Assembly (NCBI RefSeq): GCF_000186865.1
Contig: NW_008705566.1
Location: 1,181,824-1,245,823 of the forward strand
Length of the DNA: 64,000 bases
Source of the DNA: Aureococcus anophagefferens
Taxonomy: Eukaryota > Sar > Pelagophyceae > Pelagomonadales > Pelagomonadaceae
Direction of reading: 5' to 3'
A program made the position numbers and the translations under genes. This document shows, piece after piece, positions 1-8,804 of this stretch. Within the stretch, counting starts at the first letter, position 1. Each line of letters opens with the position of its first letter. Under the pieces are notes generated by a model that saw only the letters and a program-made list of their open reading frames with translations, was not told the origin of the DNA and made no database searches.

Positions 1-1
1 G

Positions 2-82
2 CCGGGCGACGACGACCCGACGAAGACGGACGACCTCACCGTCGCCGCGACGACGACGAGCAGCAGCGAGGAGACCGCATAG
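2..82 (+). CDS. 3' end of an unidentified gene cut by the window edge
   Basis: Only the last 26 codons are present, reading in frame from base 2 to a TAG at 80-82. The tail is hydrophilic, rich in Asp, Thr and Ser (it begins PGDDDPTKTDD and ends SSSEETA). It converges on ATG101, whose stop lies 78 bp downstream, which fits the tail-to-tail packing seen throughout the window. Too little remains to assign a family. The frame could be fortuitous, so confidence is modest. Confidence 0.4.
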   Translation, partial: PGDDDPTKTDDLTVAATTTSSSEETA

Positions 83-160
83 CGGCCCCTTCTCCCGGCG
101 CTTCTAACACAGCTGAGTTCTTTCCTACGTAGTCCCCGGCGAGCGGCACTTCTCCACATG

Positions 161-883
161 TTACAGCTGCACGCCGATGGAGGGCGGCGTCAGCATGGAC
201 GTCCGCTTGCGGGGCTCGTCGAGGGCCGTCTTCGAGATCTCGAACTCGTACATGGAGTTGGGGACGTGGTCGATGGGCCCGTTGACGATCTTGTGGATGT
301 CCGTGATGCGCTGCCGCAGGAGCCGGTCCGCGTCCGCGTCGGCGCGGCTCCGCTCGAGGCGCGACGGGTCGTCGTCGCCGAGGGGCCGCGGCGTGGTCGA
401 AATCAGGAGCGGGATCGTCCACTGCTCCCAGACGATCTTGTCCTCGTTCTTCACGAGGCCGAAGAGCGCCTTGCTCCGCCGTCGCTCGAAGAAGGACAGC
501 ACGATGGCGCCCTTGAGCAGCTCGGGGCCCGCGGGCACGAGGCCGCCGGGCGAGATGAGCGCGTCGACGGCCCGCTCCACGTTCCGGATCACGGACGAGC
601 TCCCGACGCGCGCGAACGCCTGCGGCGAAGACGCGCGCCGTCGGCGTCGCGCGCGCGCGCGTCGGCGCGGCGGAAACGCGCGAGCTCGAAGTGGTCCGCG
701 TAGACCGTCTGCGGCTTGAACGGCCCCGGCGCGCGACCTGCGGCGGCGCGGTCGTGGTTGCGCGGGCGTCGAGGGGTACGTACAAAAGAGGATGGTGTGC
801 AGCAGGCCCTGCAGCGCTTCGCGCGCCTGGTCCACGCCCCAGAGCTCGATTTCTTCCAACCTGTGCTCTTTCACGCCGCTCAT
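161..883 (-). CDS. ATG101: ATG101-like autophagy initiation protein
   Basis: ATG101 is the small HORMA-fold subunit that stabilises ATG13 in the ATG1/ULK1 autophagy-initiation complex. The gene is three exons on the minus strand: 883-784, 737-682 and 619-161. The first intron (738-783) has a textbook GTACGT donor. The second (620-681) is best explained as a GC-AG intron, because only that splice gives a continuous reading frame. The spliced product, about 205 residues, has the family's usual length. It contains the conserved N-terminal block (MSGVKEHRLEEIEL then LHTILF), a central FELAFARV strand matching FTYVRV of animal ATG101, and a WEQWTIPLLI block matching WEVWTV. The start is the first ATG before this block. 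Alternative: another HORMA-like protein, but the block order fits ATG101 best. Confidence 0.82.
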   Translation of the reverse strand: MSGVKEHRLEEIELWGVDQAREALQGLLHTILFCTYPSTPAQPRPRRRRSRAGAVQAADGLRGPLRARAFPPRRRARARRRRRASSPQAFARVGSSSVIRNVERAVDALISPGGLVPAGPELLKGAIVLSFFERRRSKALFGLVKNEDKIVWEQWTIPLLISTTPRPLGDDDPSRLERSRADADADRLLRQRITDIHKIVNGPIDHVPNSMYEFEISKTALDEPRKRTSMLTPPSIGVQL

Positions 884-1055
884 TTGTTGCGGCGGGGCGT
901 GTGCAGTGGCAGGCGCGCGCGGCGCCGAGGCCTTCGTGAAGGCGCCGAGTCTGAGGTCGAGCGGCAACAAGTCGTCAATATGTTTTGATGCCGTGCGGGT
1001 GCGATGATGGTGTCGCAAAAAGGCTGCTCGTGGGCTGCCCAAACGTGACGCAGCG

Positions 1056-2869
1056 ATGGTGAGCGTCGCTCGCTGGCTGCTCACGACGGTGGTGGCCGCC
1101 GCTGGAGGCACCGACGACGTCCAGCGCGCTGGCAAAGACGCGAGCAACCAGCAGCGCTACCTCTGGCGCTGCGTCGGCGCGCGGCACGCCACGGACGTGT
1201 CGGACATCGCCTATGCCGTGGCGGCGCGGGACGCCGCGAGCATCGCGCGCGACGTCGACGTGGCCGAGCTCTTCGGCGACGCCTGCCCCGGCGAGCCCAA
1301 GGAGCTCGTCGGCGGCGGCGCGGCGATCGCGACGGCGGGCCCGGCGCACGACCGGCTCGCGCGGCGAGCGCTCGTGGCGATTCCGTCCGTCGAGCGGCCG
1401 CGCGGCGGCGGCCGGCGCCACGCTCGACGCCGGCTCCGCGGCGGCCGCGCTCGACGCCGCCGGCTCCGCGCGGCGGGCGCGCGGCGGCCGGCGCTCGCCG
1501 CCGAGCTCGTCGCGTCGTTCATGTCGACGGCCAAGGGCGACTTCTGGCACACGCGGGCGATCGCGGCGAAGCGGACCTGGGCGGCGGACTTCGACAACCT
1601 GTTCTACGTCATGGAGGGCACGGACGCCGCGGAGGCGCTCGTCTCGGGCCCGGACTGCCGCGAGCGTCGCGGCCTCCGCGAGTGCCCGAACCAGCCCGCG
1701 GTGCTGCTCGTCGCCGCGTGCGACGGCACCTACTACGGCGCGTCCGGCCCCTGCTGCAAGTTCGACGAGGCGGCGAAGTACATGCTCTCGGCCGACGGCG
1801 CGGCGCGGTTCCCGGCGATGCGGTGGTGGCTCTTCGCCGACGACGACAACTACGTCGTGTTGCCCAACTTCCTCCAGTACCTGGGGCGGCTCGACGCGTC
1901 CGCGGCCCAGTTCCGCTCGCCGCTGCGGCGGAAGCAGACGCCGGAGCTGCAGCGGGGCATGTGGGGCTACCCCGAGTGCGTCGGCACCGTCGAGTCGCGC
2001 CTCGCGCAGCCCCTCGCGCTGAGCGCCGCGGGCCTCCGGACGCTCGCGGTCGCCGTGCGCAGCCGCGGCACGGAGCGGCTCTGCGCCGCGTGGCGGCTCA
2101 CGCACGACTGGGGCTGCGCGCTGCTGTTCTGGCAGCACGGCCTCGGCTGGGGCCCGATGGCGGGGTTCGGTGTGGAACGAATCACTGGTTCAGGGGGGCC
2201 TGACCAAACTTGAAACCTCTCTAGCTCGGTCGAATCGACGTCGATTCGGCTGACTTTCGGACAGATCGATCGCTCTCCTTGAATTCTCGAAGCACGGCCG
2301 AAGAGCTCGCGTCGAAACGGTCTCATACGCGCACGTCGAAGTATGGTTGAAGATTCGGTTCCGCGCAGGCGGGCTTCGGCGCGTCCGCGAAGAAGGAGTA
2401 CGACGAGCAGCACGCGGCGCGGCCGCAGATCCGCACCGTCGCGGACACGCAGATCATCCACTCCATCAAGAAGCACCGCGACAAGATGGACTTTGCGGCC
2501 ATCCACGCGCTCCTGCGGCGGCGCGTCCCGCCGGGCCACAACGTCACCTGGCCCGCCGCCGAGGACGGCTGGCCGGACTGGGAGGCGCCGATCCCGTGCA
2601 CGGGGTACGCCGCGACGGCCTTCGCGAAGCGCCAGCGCCCCGGCGTCTACGAGCCGTACCCGCCGGCGGAGTGCTGCGCGAACGCGACGACCGACCCGAA
2701 GGGTCGCTGCGGCCCGAACGGCACGAAGGTCGTCGGCTGGCCGCTCCGGGACCTCGATTCGAACGAGACGGTGTGTTCCGGGACCAAGGCCGCGTGCAAG
2801 CGGGACAAGCTCGTCGACCGGCATCGGGCCGCCGTCGCCAAAAAGAAGAAGAAGAAGGCGGGGGGCTAA
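1056..2869 (+). CDS. Fringe-like (GT31-type) glycosyltransferase, introner-interrupted
   Basis: Predicted secretory-pathway glycosyltransferase. The N-terminus is hydrophobic (MVSVARWLLTTVVAAAGG), consistent with a signal peptide or anchor. The central part has the Fringe/GT31 layout: a GDFWHTRA..TW segment followed by the metal-binding FADDDNYV motif near residue 265. The gene is interrupted by a 209-bp introner (2160-2368). Splicing GPM onto AGFGASAKK restores a Cys-rich C-terminal domain of about 165 residues that ends in a Lys-rich tail. Bases about 1395-1500 encode an improbable Arg-rich run, while another frame there reads Ala-rich, so a frame error, an unrecognised intron or a real disordered loop is possible. 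The stop lies 5 bp from the convergent stop of the next gene. Donor and acceptor sugars cannot be predicted. Confidence 0.65.
2160..2368 (+). mobile_element. Introner, family A copy 1 (functions as a GC-AG intron)
   Basis: The element proper spans 2168-2368 (201 bp). Its ends are CGGTGTGGAAC and GTTCCGCGCAG, imperfect inverted repeats. It is flanked by an 8-bp target duplication, GCGGGGTT (2160-2167) and GCGGGCTT (2369-2376), with one mismatch. Reading the intron from the first base of the left duplication (GC) to the terminal CAG restores the glycosyltransferase frame exactly, giving ..GPM|AGFGAS... The internal GTGTGG donor would leave 10 extra bases and break the frame. The internal sequence is clearly homologous to the copies at 23647 and 53481. 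Confidence 0.9.
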
Positions 2870-2874
2870 GTTGT

Positions 2875-3954
2875 TTACCAGGACGACGCGATGCCACTCT
2901 CGTCGCGCTTCGCCTTGCACTCGTCGGGGACGTCGTCGGGCCGGCCGACGACGTTGCCGAGCTCCTCGCGGAGCGTGACGGCGCCCGGCGGCGCCTTCGG
3001 CGGCTTGCTGATGTGCTTCGGCGACGTGTAGGTGACGTCGGCCTTCGCCTCCGTGCGCAGGTCGCTGTAGAAGGCCGCGAGGTTGGCGGCCATGGCGAGG
3101 CAGGCCGCGTCGGGCTCGCGGTAGAACCGCGGCGCGCGCGACAGCTGGAGCAGCACGTGCGCGCCGGGCGCGTTCCGCGCGTGGAGCCAGACGTCGCCGT
3201 CGCGGGCGATGACGAGCGACAGGTGGTCGTTCTCGCGCCGCGACCGGCCGACGAGGATGGGCACGCCCGCGGGGCTGCTGAACGTGCGGCCCGTCCACTC
3301 GCGGCGCTTCTGCTTTTGCGACGGCGGCGGCGCCTTGGGCTTGGGCTTCGCCGCGGGCGCCGCGCCGCGCTTCGCGGCGCGCTTCGCGACGATGTCCAGG
3401 GCGTCGTCGTCGGCGGCGGCGGCGCACTCGGCCGCGAGGTCGGTCAGCGCCTCCGCCCGCTCGGCGGACTCGAGCAGCAGGCCCTCGACGACCGCGGAGC
3501 CCCGCCGGAGCCGCCGCGCCTTCTTGAAGCCCGCGTCGGCCTCGTCCTTGGCGCTCCGGAACGACGGGTCCAGGTCGATGGCGACGAGCGCGCCGTCGTC
3601 CTCCCAGTCCTCGACCTCGATCGTCTTCGTCGTCGCGTCGATGCGGTAGAGGTTCGAGAAGATGAGGTTCGCGCGGTGGCTCAAAGCTTCCGCGGCCTCG
3701 GCCTTGCGCTTCTCGTCGCGCAGCGCGTTGGCCTTGTTGGCTTCCTTTTGTTTTGCCTTCTCGAGGGCCTGGAGCACGGCGGACCGCCGCGTCTCGAGGT
3801 CGTCGGCGCCGTCGGTGGGCGTGGCGCTACAGAGGCGCGTCGGTTGTCTGTGGATGCTGCCGCGCGTCGGCGCGGCGCGTCGGATGTTTGGTTGGAGCGT
3901 TGTGGCGCCGCGCAGGACGGCTAGGAGGGCGACGCGCGCCATTGTCCAATGCAT
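2875..3954 (-). CDS. NFACT-R domain protein (C-terminal half of RqcH/Rqc2/NEMF type), organelle-targeted
   Basis: NFACT proteins (RqcH in bacteria, Rqc2/NEMF in eukaryotes) bind stalled 60S/50S subunits and recruit Ala-tRNA to tag stalled nascent chains. About 360 residues are encoded. A presequence-like N-terminus (MHWTMARVALLAVLRG, then basic residues) is followed by a coiled coil and the middle-domain signature (IFSNLYRID, then DLDPSFRSAKDEADAGFKKA). The NFACT-R block has GDVWLHARNAPGAHV and a C-terminal YTSPKHISKPP. The N-terminal NFACT-N domain of full-length RqcH is absent, so this is a half-length protein. The start at 3954 is the first ATG close to the hydrophobic segment; ATG 3942 is also possible. 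Plastid location is inference. Confidence 0.75.
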   Translation of the reverse strand: MHWTMARVALLAVLRGATTLQPNIRRAAPTRGSIHRQPTRLCSATPTDGADDLETRRSAVLQALEKAKQKEANKANALRDEKRKAEAAEALSHRANLIFSNLYRIDATTKTIEVEDWEDDGALVAIDLDPSFRSAKDEADAGFKKARRLRRGSAVVEGLLLESAERAEALTDLAAECAAAADDDALDIVAKRAAKRGAAPAAKPKPKAPPPSQKQKRREWTGRTFSSPAGVPILVGRSRRENDHLSLVIARDGDVWLHARNAPGAHVLLQLSRAPRFYREPDAACLAMAANLAAFYSDLRTEAKADVTYTSPKHISKPPKAPPGAVTLREELGNVVGRPDDVPDECKAKRDESGIASSW

Positions 3955-4527
3955 GCTCGTCGAGCGGCTCGGCCTGCTCGAATTACCACAAGGTTGGGCG
4001 GGGTACCCAGCTAAAATGCGCATCCGCACACATCAACACGCGGTATTTTGGAGCAATGTGTCACCCCGGAGCTGCGACGTTCGTCCGGCGGCGAAGCGAG
4101 TCCCTCGGCACGTTGTCGCCGTTCAGAATTCAAATTTTGAACGAGGCGTAACTTTACGAAATCCACGTCGATTTCCACGAATCCCGATGCAGCGACCATC
4201 GGCCCGGCGCCGACTCTCGAACGCGCCAAAGCGGCGCCGCGAAACTCGACGAACTTGGGGAGAGGTCGGTGACGTCAAGTTGAGAAGTGCAAGAACCAGT
4301 GAAATTCTCACCGAACATTGCGCGTGCGCTGTCAGCCGGCCACACCCGCTCAACCCGCCATCGCGTCCGCGCGCGCGACGTCTACGTGCTCATCCGCCCG
4401 GCCCGGGACGCCCGGCCTCCCCCTCTGCCACTGCGCCCAGCTCCGCGGGGTGGAAGCGGTCAGAACGCGTCGCGAGAACCCGTTCCTTCAGAAGGCGACT
4501 TTGAATTTTCGCGGGTTCGTCGTCACC
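3955..4527. other. Intergenic region between divergent genes
   Basis: This 573-bp stretch separates the divergent NFACT-R gene and the methyltransferase, so it should hold both promoters. It is visibly less GC-rich than the genes around 4130-4300. I see no convincing open frame, tRNA or repeat, and no TATA box. Confidence 0.6.
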
Positions 4528-5580
4528 ATGCACCGCCCGCACGCGCCCCGGAGGCGCCGCGCCACCCTCGTGACCGCGTTGACGCTCGCGTCGTCGTCCG
4601 TGAACGCGCTCCAGACGTCGCCCCAGGCGCCGGTGCCGAAGAAATGGCGGCGCGCGACGTACGTCGACACGCTCGAGGAGAAGCCGGACACGGCCGCGCG
4701 CCCCCCGGCGGACGTCGAGGGCCTCCCCGCGCCCGGCGACTCGAAGAACAACGTCCTCAAGTTCATCCCGGCGGCGCTGCGGCGGGACCCCGGCGCGAAG
4801 GAGAGCGCGTGCGCGTTCTCCGCCGCGTCCGTCGAGGCCGCGACGCACCTCACCCAGGACGCAGAGCACGCCTACCCGGAGCTCGCCGCGACGTACTGGG
4901 ACGACCCGCGCATCCACGGCTTCGGGAACCGGGGCGCCTGGGGCGCGTTCCACGCCGTCGTCGCGCCGTCGTTCACCGTCGCGCTCGACGTCTTCGCCTA
5001 CGGCGGCGTCGACGTGCGCAAGGTCGCCTGGAACCGCATCGTCGCCCAGCGCGCCGCCCGCGGCGCGCCGGACATCGCCAAGGCCGTGGACCTGGGCACG
5101 GGCACGGGGCCGACGGCGCGGAGCCTCGCGCGGTCGTTCCCCGGCGCGGACATCGCGGCCGTCGACACGAGCCCGGAGATGCTCAAGGCCGCGGCGGACA
5201 TCGCGTCCCTCGAGGTCGACCTCGACGGCATCGCCTTCATGCGGGGCAACGCCGAGGCCACGGGCCTGGCGCGCGCGGAGCGCGACCTCGTCGCCGTCTT
5301 CTTCCTCCTCCACGAGGCGCCCGCCGACGCGCGCGCGCGGATCCTCGAGGAGGCCCACGCGCTCGTGGCGCCGGGCGGCACGCTCGCGGTCTGCGACATC
5401 CACCCGTCCTACGTGCCGTCGCCGACGATGGCCATGGGCGAGCCCTACGTCGCGGGGTACCTCGCGAACGTCGACGCCGAGTGCGAGGACCTCGCGCACC
5501 GGAAGGACTTCGACGGCCACGAGCGGCACGTCGTCTACGAGGACCGCCTCGTCCTCTGGACCTTCCACCGACCCATCTGA
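4528..5580 (+). CDS. SAM-dependent class I methyltransferase with targeting presequence
   Basis: About 350 residues. The N-terminus (MHRPHAPRRRRATLVTALTLASSSVNALQTS) looks like a signal peptide ending at SVNA-LQ, consistent with secretory or complex-plastid targeting. The catalytic domain carries the SAM-binding motif I (VDLGTGTGPTARSLA, near residue 190), the acidic loop AAVDTSPEMLKAA, a post-II segment (FFLLHEAP) and a CDIHPSY motif after LVAPGGTLAVCD. This resembles UbiE/Methyltransf_25 enzymes. The start is ATG 4528, in the context CACCATGC, directly before the hydrophobic leader. The substrate is not predictable. Confidence 0.75.
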   Translation: MHRPHAPRRRRATLVTALTLASSSVNALQTSPQAPVPKKWRRATYVDTLEEKPDTAARPPADVEGLPAPGDSKNNVLKFIPAALRRDPGAKESACAFSAASVEAATHLTQDAEHAYPELAATYWDDPRIHGFGNRGAWGAFHAVVAPSFTVALDVFAYGGVDVRKVAWNRIVAQRAARGAPDIAKAVDLGTGTGPTARSLARSFPGADIAAVDTSPEMLKAAADIASLEVDLDGIAFMRGNAEATGLARAERDLVAVFFLLHEAPADARARILEEAHALVAPGGTLAVCDIHPSYVPSPTMAMGEPYVAGYLANVDAECEDLAHRKDFDGHERHVVYEDRLVLWTFHRPI

Positions 5581-5798
5581 ACACACCGCCCCCCCCCCTT
5601 GAACATACGCGCCCCTGTCCATACCCCGCGCACCCGTTTTGACACATAACGTTTTACTTCTGTAAATGGCGCCTTCGGTCGATCAGCCGCGCGAGCTGTT
5701 TCCCCATGGGTCATCCGGGCCGTCGCTCGTCGCCCGACGAGCCGCGAAAGACGCGGATCACCGCGGCACCCGCTGAGTCGTGCGAGGACCCGCGCGTC

Positions 5799-6554
5799 TT
5801 ACTTCTTCTCGAGCCCGAGCAGCTTCGCGAGCCCGCTCGTCGGCAGGAGCGTCTCCACGCACCACGCGATCGTCGCGATGGGCGCGGTCTCGGGCAGGAA
5901 CGGGAGCCACTCCTCCAGCAGCCCGAGCGCGGGCACGACCGCGGAGTCGGCGAAGAGCGTCCGCAGCAGGAAAAAGTCCACGGGCCCGAGCAGCGCCTCC
6001 ACGAGCCCGTGCGCGCCGCCGGGCAGCGCCGAGGACCCGTCGCCGACGGCGTCGACGAGGACGCAGAACGCGAGCTTCGTCCAGGCGTCGGCCGGGATCG
6101 ACTTCGCGACGTCGGCCAAGTCCGCGTCCCGGACCCGCCGCGCGACGGCCGTCGCGATGGTCAGCGGGATGAGCGCGAGGCCGAACGCGGGCAGCGCCGC
6201 GAGGAACGCGACGGGCCGGACGACGTCCGCGACGCCGTCGCGCAGGTCCTGGAACGACGCGAGGTAGAGCGTAGAGTCGAAGGCCGCGAGCGATGGTGCC
6301 GCGGCGTCGAAGTGCGCGAGCGATGGTGCCGCGGCGTCGAAGGCCGCGAGCGATGGTGCCGCGGCGTCGAAGTGCGCGAGCTCCGGCAGCGATGGCGTCG
6401 AAAGCTCCGGCGGCGTCGTCGACGCCGACAGCAGCGCGTCGCCGAGCGTCGAGCGCAGCGGCAGGGCCCTGTGAGACAAGGCCTGCTGTGGCGCGAAGCC
6501 GCTGGCCAACGCAGGCAAGAGTGTTCCTACCAACCAGAGCCGTCGCAGCATCAT
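5799..6554 (-). CDS. Plastid-targeted membrane protein of unknown function with in-frame minisatellite
   Basis: The start at 6554 gives MMLRRLWLVGTLLPALASGFAPQQ. This is a signal peptide followed by an ASGFAP box, the heterokont ASAFAP-type motif whose Phe directs plastid import. Residues about 55-95 are four copies of a 10-residue unit (AHFDAAAPSL / AAFDAAAPSL) encoded by a 30-bp tandem repeat. After that come hydrophobic segments (VRPVAFLAALPAFGLALIPLTIA and others) ending in a C-terminal GLEKK, suggesting a membrane protein of about 250 residues. I do not recognise the family. An upstream in-frame ATG at 6659 exists but would bury the signal peptide. Confidence 0.7.
   Translation of the reverse strand: MMLRRLWLVGTLLPALASGFAPQQALSHRALPLRSTLGDALLSASTTPPELSTPSLPELAHFDAAAPSLAAFDAAAPSLAHFDAAAPSLAAFDSTLYLASFQDLRDGVADVVRPVAFLAALPAFGLALIPLTIATAVARRVRDADLADVAKSIPADAWTKLAFCVLVDAVGDGSSALPGGAHGLVEALLGPVDFFLLRTLFADSAVVPALGLLEEWLPFLPETAPIATIAWCVETLLPTSGLAKLLGLEKK
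6276..6380. repeat. 30-bp tandem repeat (about 3.5 copies) inside a coding region
   Basis: Units begin at 6301, 6331 and 6361, with a partial unit before 6301. Alternate units differ by AGTGCGCGAG versus AGGCCGCGAG, suggesting that a 60-bp pair was duplicated. The unit length is a multiple of three, so copy-number change keeps the frame of the plastid protein. Confidence 0.9.
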
Positions 6555-6929
6555 GCAAGAGTGTGCTGCGCGGCAGCGCTGGTTGCAGCGCGTCGCGCCG
6601 ACGCGCGCGAGCAGCGGCACACACAGAGCAGCACTAGCTCTAATCGATCGAGGCATCATCGCTTCAACATCAGATATTGAAGGACCCGGGAGCGCCTCAG
6701 GCGTAGCCGCGGCGCGTACGAGCAGAGCCTCGTCTCCCTTCTTTCGGTCGTCTAGGCTTGATTGCTTAAGGGCCGCGCGGCGCTCGCGTGTTCGAGGGGC
6801 GCGGTTTCGAGGCGAAACTCGACGGACGGCCGCGCGCGAAATGCGCGCGGCGGCGCGCCGGGGCGACGAGACGCGACGGACGTCGTCGAAGGCATTGAGA
6901 GGGAGTGGCAGGCTTCTTTTTCCGGCGCC
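6555..6929. other. Intergenic region, nothing recognised
   Basis: These 375 bp hold the presumed promoter of the plastid protein and the 3' untranslated region of the COPI-associated gene. I see no conserved open frame, structural RNA or repeat. Short ORFs here are Arg/Ala-rich shadows. Confidence 0.5.
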
Positions 6930-7566
6930 TCAGAACGCCGCGGGCGCGCCGGGATGCGGCGGCGGCGCGCCGGCCGTCATCGTCGCCTCCCGCGACGTCA
7001 CCGGCGCCTTGTATCGCTTGTTGCAGAGATGGTTCATCTCGCCATCGACGCAGAAACTGCAGCCGACGAAGCCGCAGCCGCTGCAGACGAACGCGAGCGA
7101 GAAGATCATCCAACCGGGAGACCCGTCCAGCATGAGGAACCCCCAGAAGATGAAGAAGAGGCCCTTGCCGAACCACGTGTCGAGGACCAGGAGGTGCTTC
7201 GTCAGCCAGGGCCTGCGGGGGGGGCGGGGCGGTGGCGGGCCGCGCGCGCGCGGCCGGCGGTCTCGCGGCGCCGGCGGCCGACAGGTACCAGAACTCGGTG
7301 GCGGCGCCGAAGATCCCGAAGGCGAGGAGGTAGATGCCGATCATGAAGTCGCGCGCGTCCTCGACGTCCAGGTTCGTCGCGCACCTACGAGCCGGGCGGG
7401 GGGTGCGGCGCGAGGGCGCGACGCGTCGATCGGCGTCGATCTCGTGTCGATCGGCGCGACGCCTCGATCGGCGCGGAGAGAACTACATGACGACGCCGGC
7501 GAGCATCATGGTCGACGAGAGCAGCAGGCCCGCGATGTTCAGGACGAGGGCCTTGTTCATCGGCAT
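6930..7566 (-). CDS. COPI-associated/TVP-like small tetraspanning membrane protein
   Basis: Three exons on the minus strand: 7566-7487, 7384-7289 and 7212-6930, with GT-AG introns 7385-7486 and 7213-7288. The spliced product of about 150 residues begins MPMNKALVLNIAGLLLSS. It continues into DFMIGIYLLAFGIFGAATEF, then DTWFGKGLFFIFWGFLMLDGS and a final hydrophobic Cys-rich segment (FSLAFVCSGCGFVGCSFC). The four membrane spans, the YLxxFG..ExxW pattern and the WFGKGLFFIFxGxL pattern match the COPI-associated protein family (PF08507) of Golgi/vesicle membranes. Splices were chosen because each restores one frame across the conserved spans. The family is assigned by pattern memory only. Confidence 0.75.
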
Positions 7567-7686
7567 GGTGGCTTCGCAGAAATTTTAGGTCGAGCCGCTC
7601 AGTGGTCGAGTCGCTCGCGCCAGATCGTGAATCGCACGCCGCGGGCACCCTTCTCACACGAGCCGTTGGCAGCCCCACGGACCACG

Positions 7687-8538
7687 ATGAAGGCGCTGGC
7701 GCACCGCGGGACGCCCGCAGCTCCCGACGCGCGGCCGAACGCCCGCGCGGCCTCGCAGTCGCGGCTCCTGCGCGAGCTCCTGCGCGGCGACGGCGCGGAC
7801 CACGCCAAGGCCCTGCTCCTCTTCGACGGCATGGTCGCCGCGGCGGACGTGACGCTCGAGAGCGTCCACCTCGTGCTCCAGGCCTGCGCCGACGAGAAGG
7901 CGGCGACCTCGATTCTCGCACGCGCGGCGGCGGCGAACGCGACGCCGACGGCGGCGACCTGGCGCCTCCTCGCGGCGAAGTGGCTCGTCGTCGGCGACGC
8001 GGCCGCCGCCGGCCGCGCGAACGCACGATTGACGACCCTCGGCGAGCACGCGGAGGCGATCGCCGCGCCCCAACTCGCCCGGAAGCGCGCGCTCTGGCTC
8101 CGGCGCCTCGTCGCGCGCAAGGAGGCGTCGCTCGTCGTCAAGACGCTCTCGGCGTACGCGGCGAGCGGCGAGGCGTCGCCGCCCATGCTGCTGGCGGTGA
8201 AGCGCGCCGCGGCGTCGGACCCGAGCCTCCGGGCGCGCCTCGACTGCGGCAGCGCGCCGCTCCGCGCGGCCCTCGCGGCCGTCGACGCGGAGAACTCGCC
8301 GCCGATCCCGCGCGCGGACGCCGCGGACGCCGCGGGGGCGCCCAAGCTGCCCGAGGACGCCGCGGCGGAGGCCCCGGCGACGCCGACGAAGGCCGACGAC
8401 GACGCCGCCGCCGCCGCGGAGCGCGCGCGCCAGGTCGAGCTCCTCCGCAGCCGCAGGCTCGAGCACCCGGGCGAGGACGACGAGCGGAGTACGTGCACGC
8501 ACGCCATCGAGCGGGACATCCGCGGGTCGCCCCAGTAG
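7687..8538 (+). CDS. Helical-repeat protein, PPR-like
   Basis: About 283 residues starting at ATG 7687. The N-terminal two thirds consist of paired amphipathic helices. The helix AKALLLFDGMVAAADVTLESVHLVLQACA is reminiscent of pentatricopeptide units (x-LFxxM-x...T-xxxxLxxC), which usually bind organellar RNA. The C-terminal third is acidic and low-complexity, ending with a charged helix (ERARQVELLRSRRLEHPGEDD). Only two or three units are recognisable, so the assignment is tentative. No clear transit peptide is visible. Confidence 0.5.
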   Translation: MKALAHRGTPAAPDARPNARAASQSRLLRELLRGDGADHAKALLLFDGMVAAADVTLESVHLVLQACADEKAATSILARAAAANATPTAATWRLLAAKWLVVGDAAAAGRANARLTTLGEHAEAIAAPQLARKRALWLRRLVARKEASLVVKTLSAYAASGEASPPMLLAVKRAAASDPSLRARLDCGSAPLRAALAAVDAENSPPIPRADAADAAGAPKLPEDAAAEAPATPTKADDDAAAAAERARQVELLRSRRLEHPGEDDERSTCTHAIERDIRGSPQ

Positions 8539-8804
8539 CTTGTAAAAGCAGCCGGGAGGTCGCGAGGCGCGGGTCCACCGAAATGCAAGCGGCTAATGCT
8601 GAATATTATATCTATTGTGTATATCCCTAAAGCCTTCCCTAGGCCGACGGACCAGCGCGGACTGGGGCGGTGCTGCCCGCTCTTCCGAGGCGCTGGGCCC
8701 GGCGCCCGGGCCAATGGTCGATCTCTGGTGAGGTAGCGCGCGGCCGTGCTCCTGGGCGGTCCTCGCTCCGGGGCGTCGCCCTCCGGCGGGGCAGCGCCGC
8801 CACC

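Noticed and set aside
1395..1500. A separate intron in the first glycosyltransferase removing the Arg-rich run
   Set aside because: No GT/GC-AG pair that I tried joined both sides in frame; left as a possible sequence error or loop.
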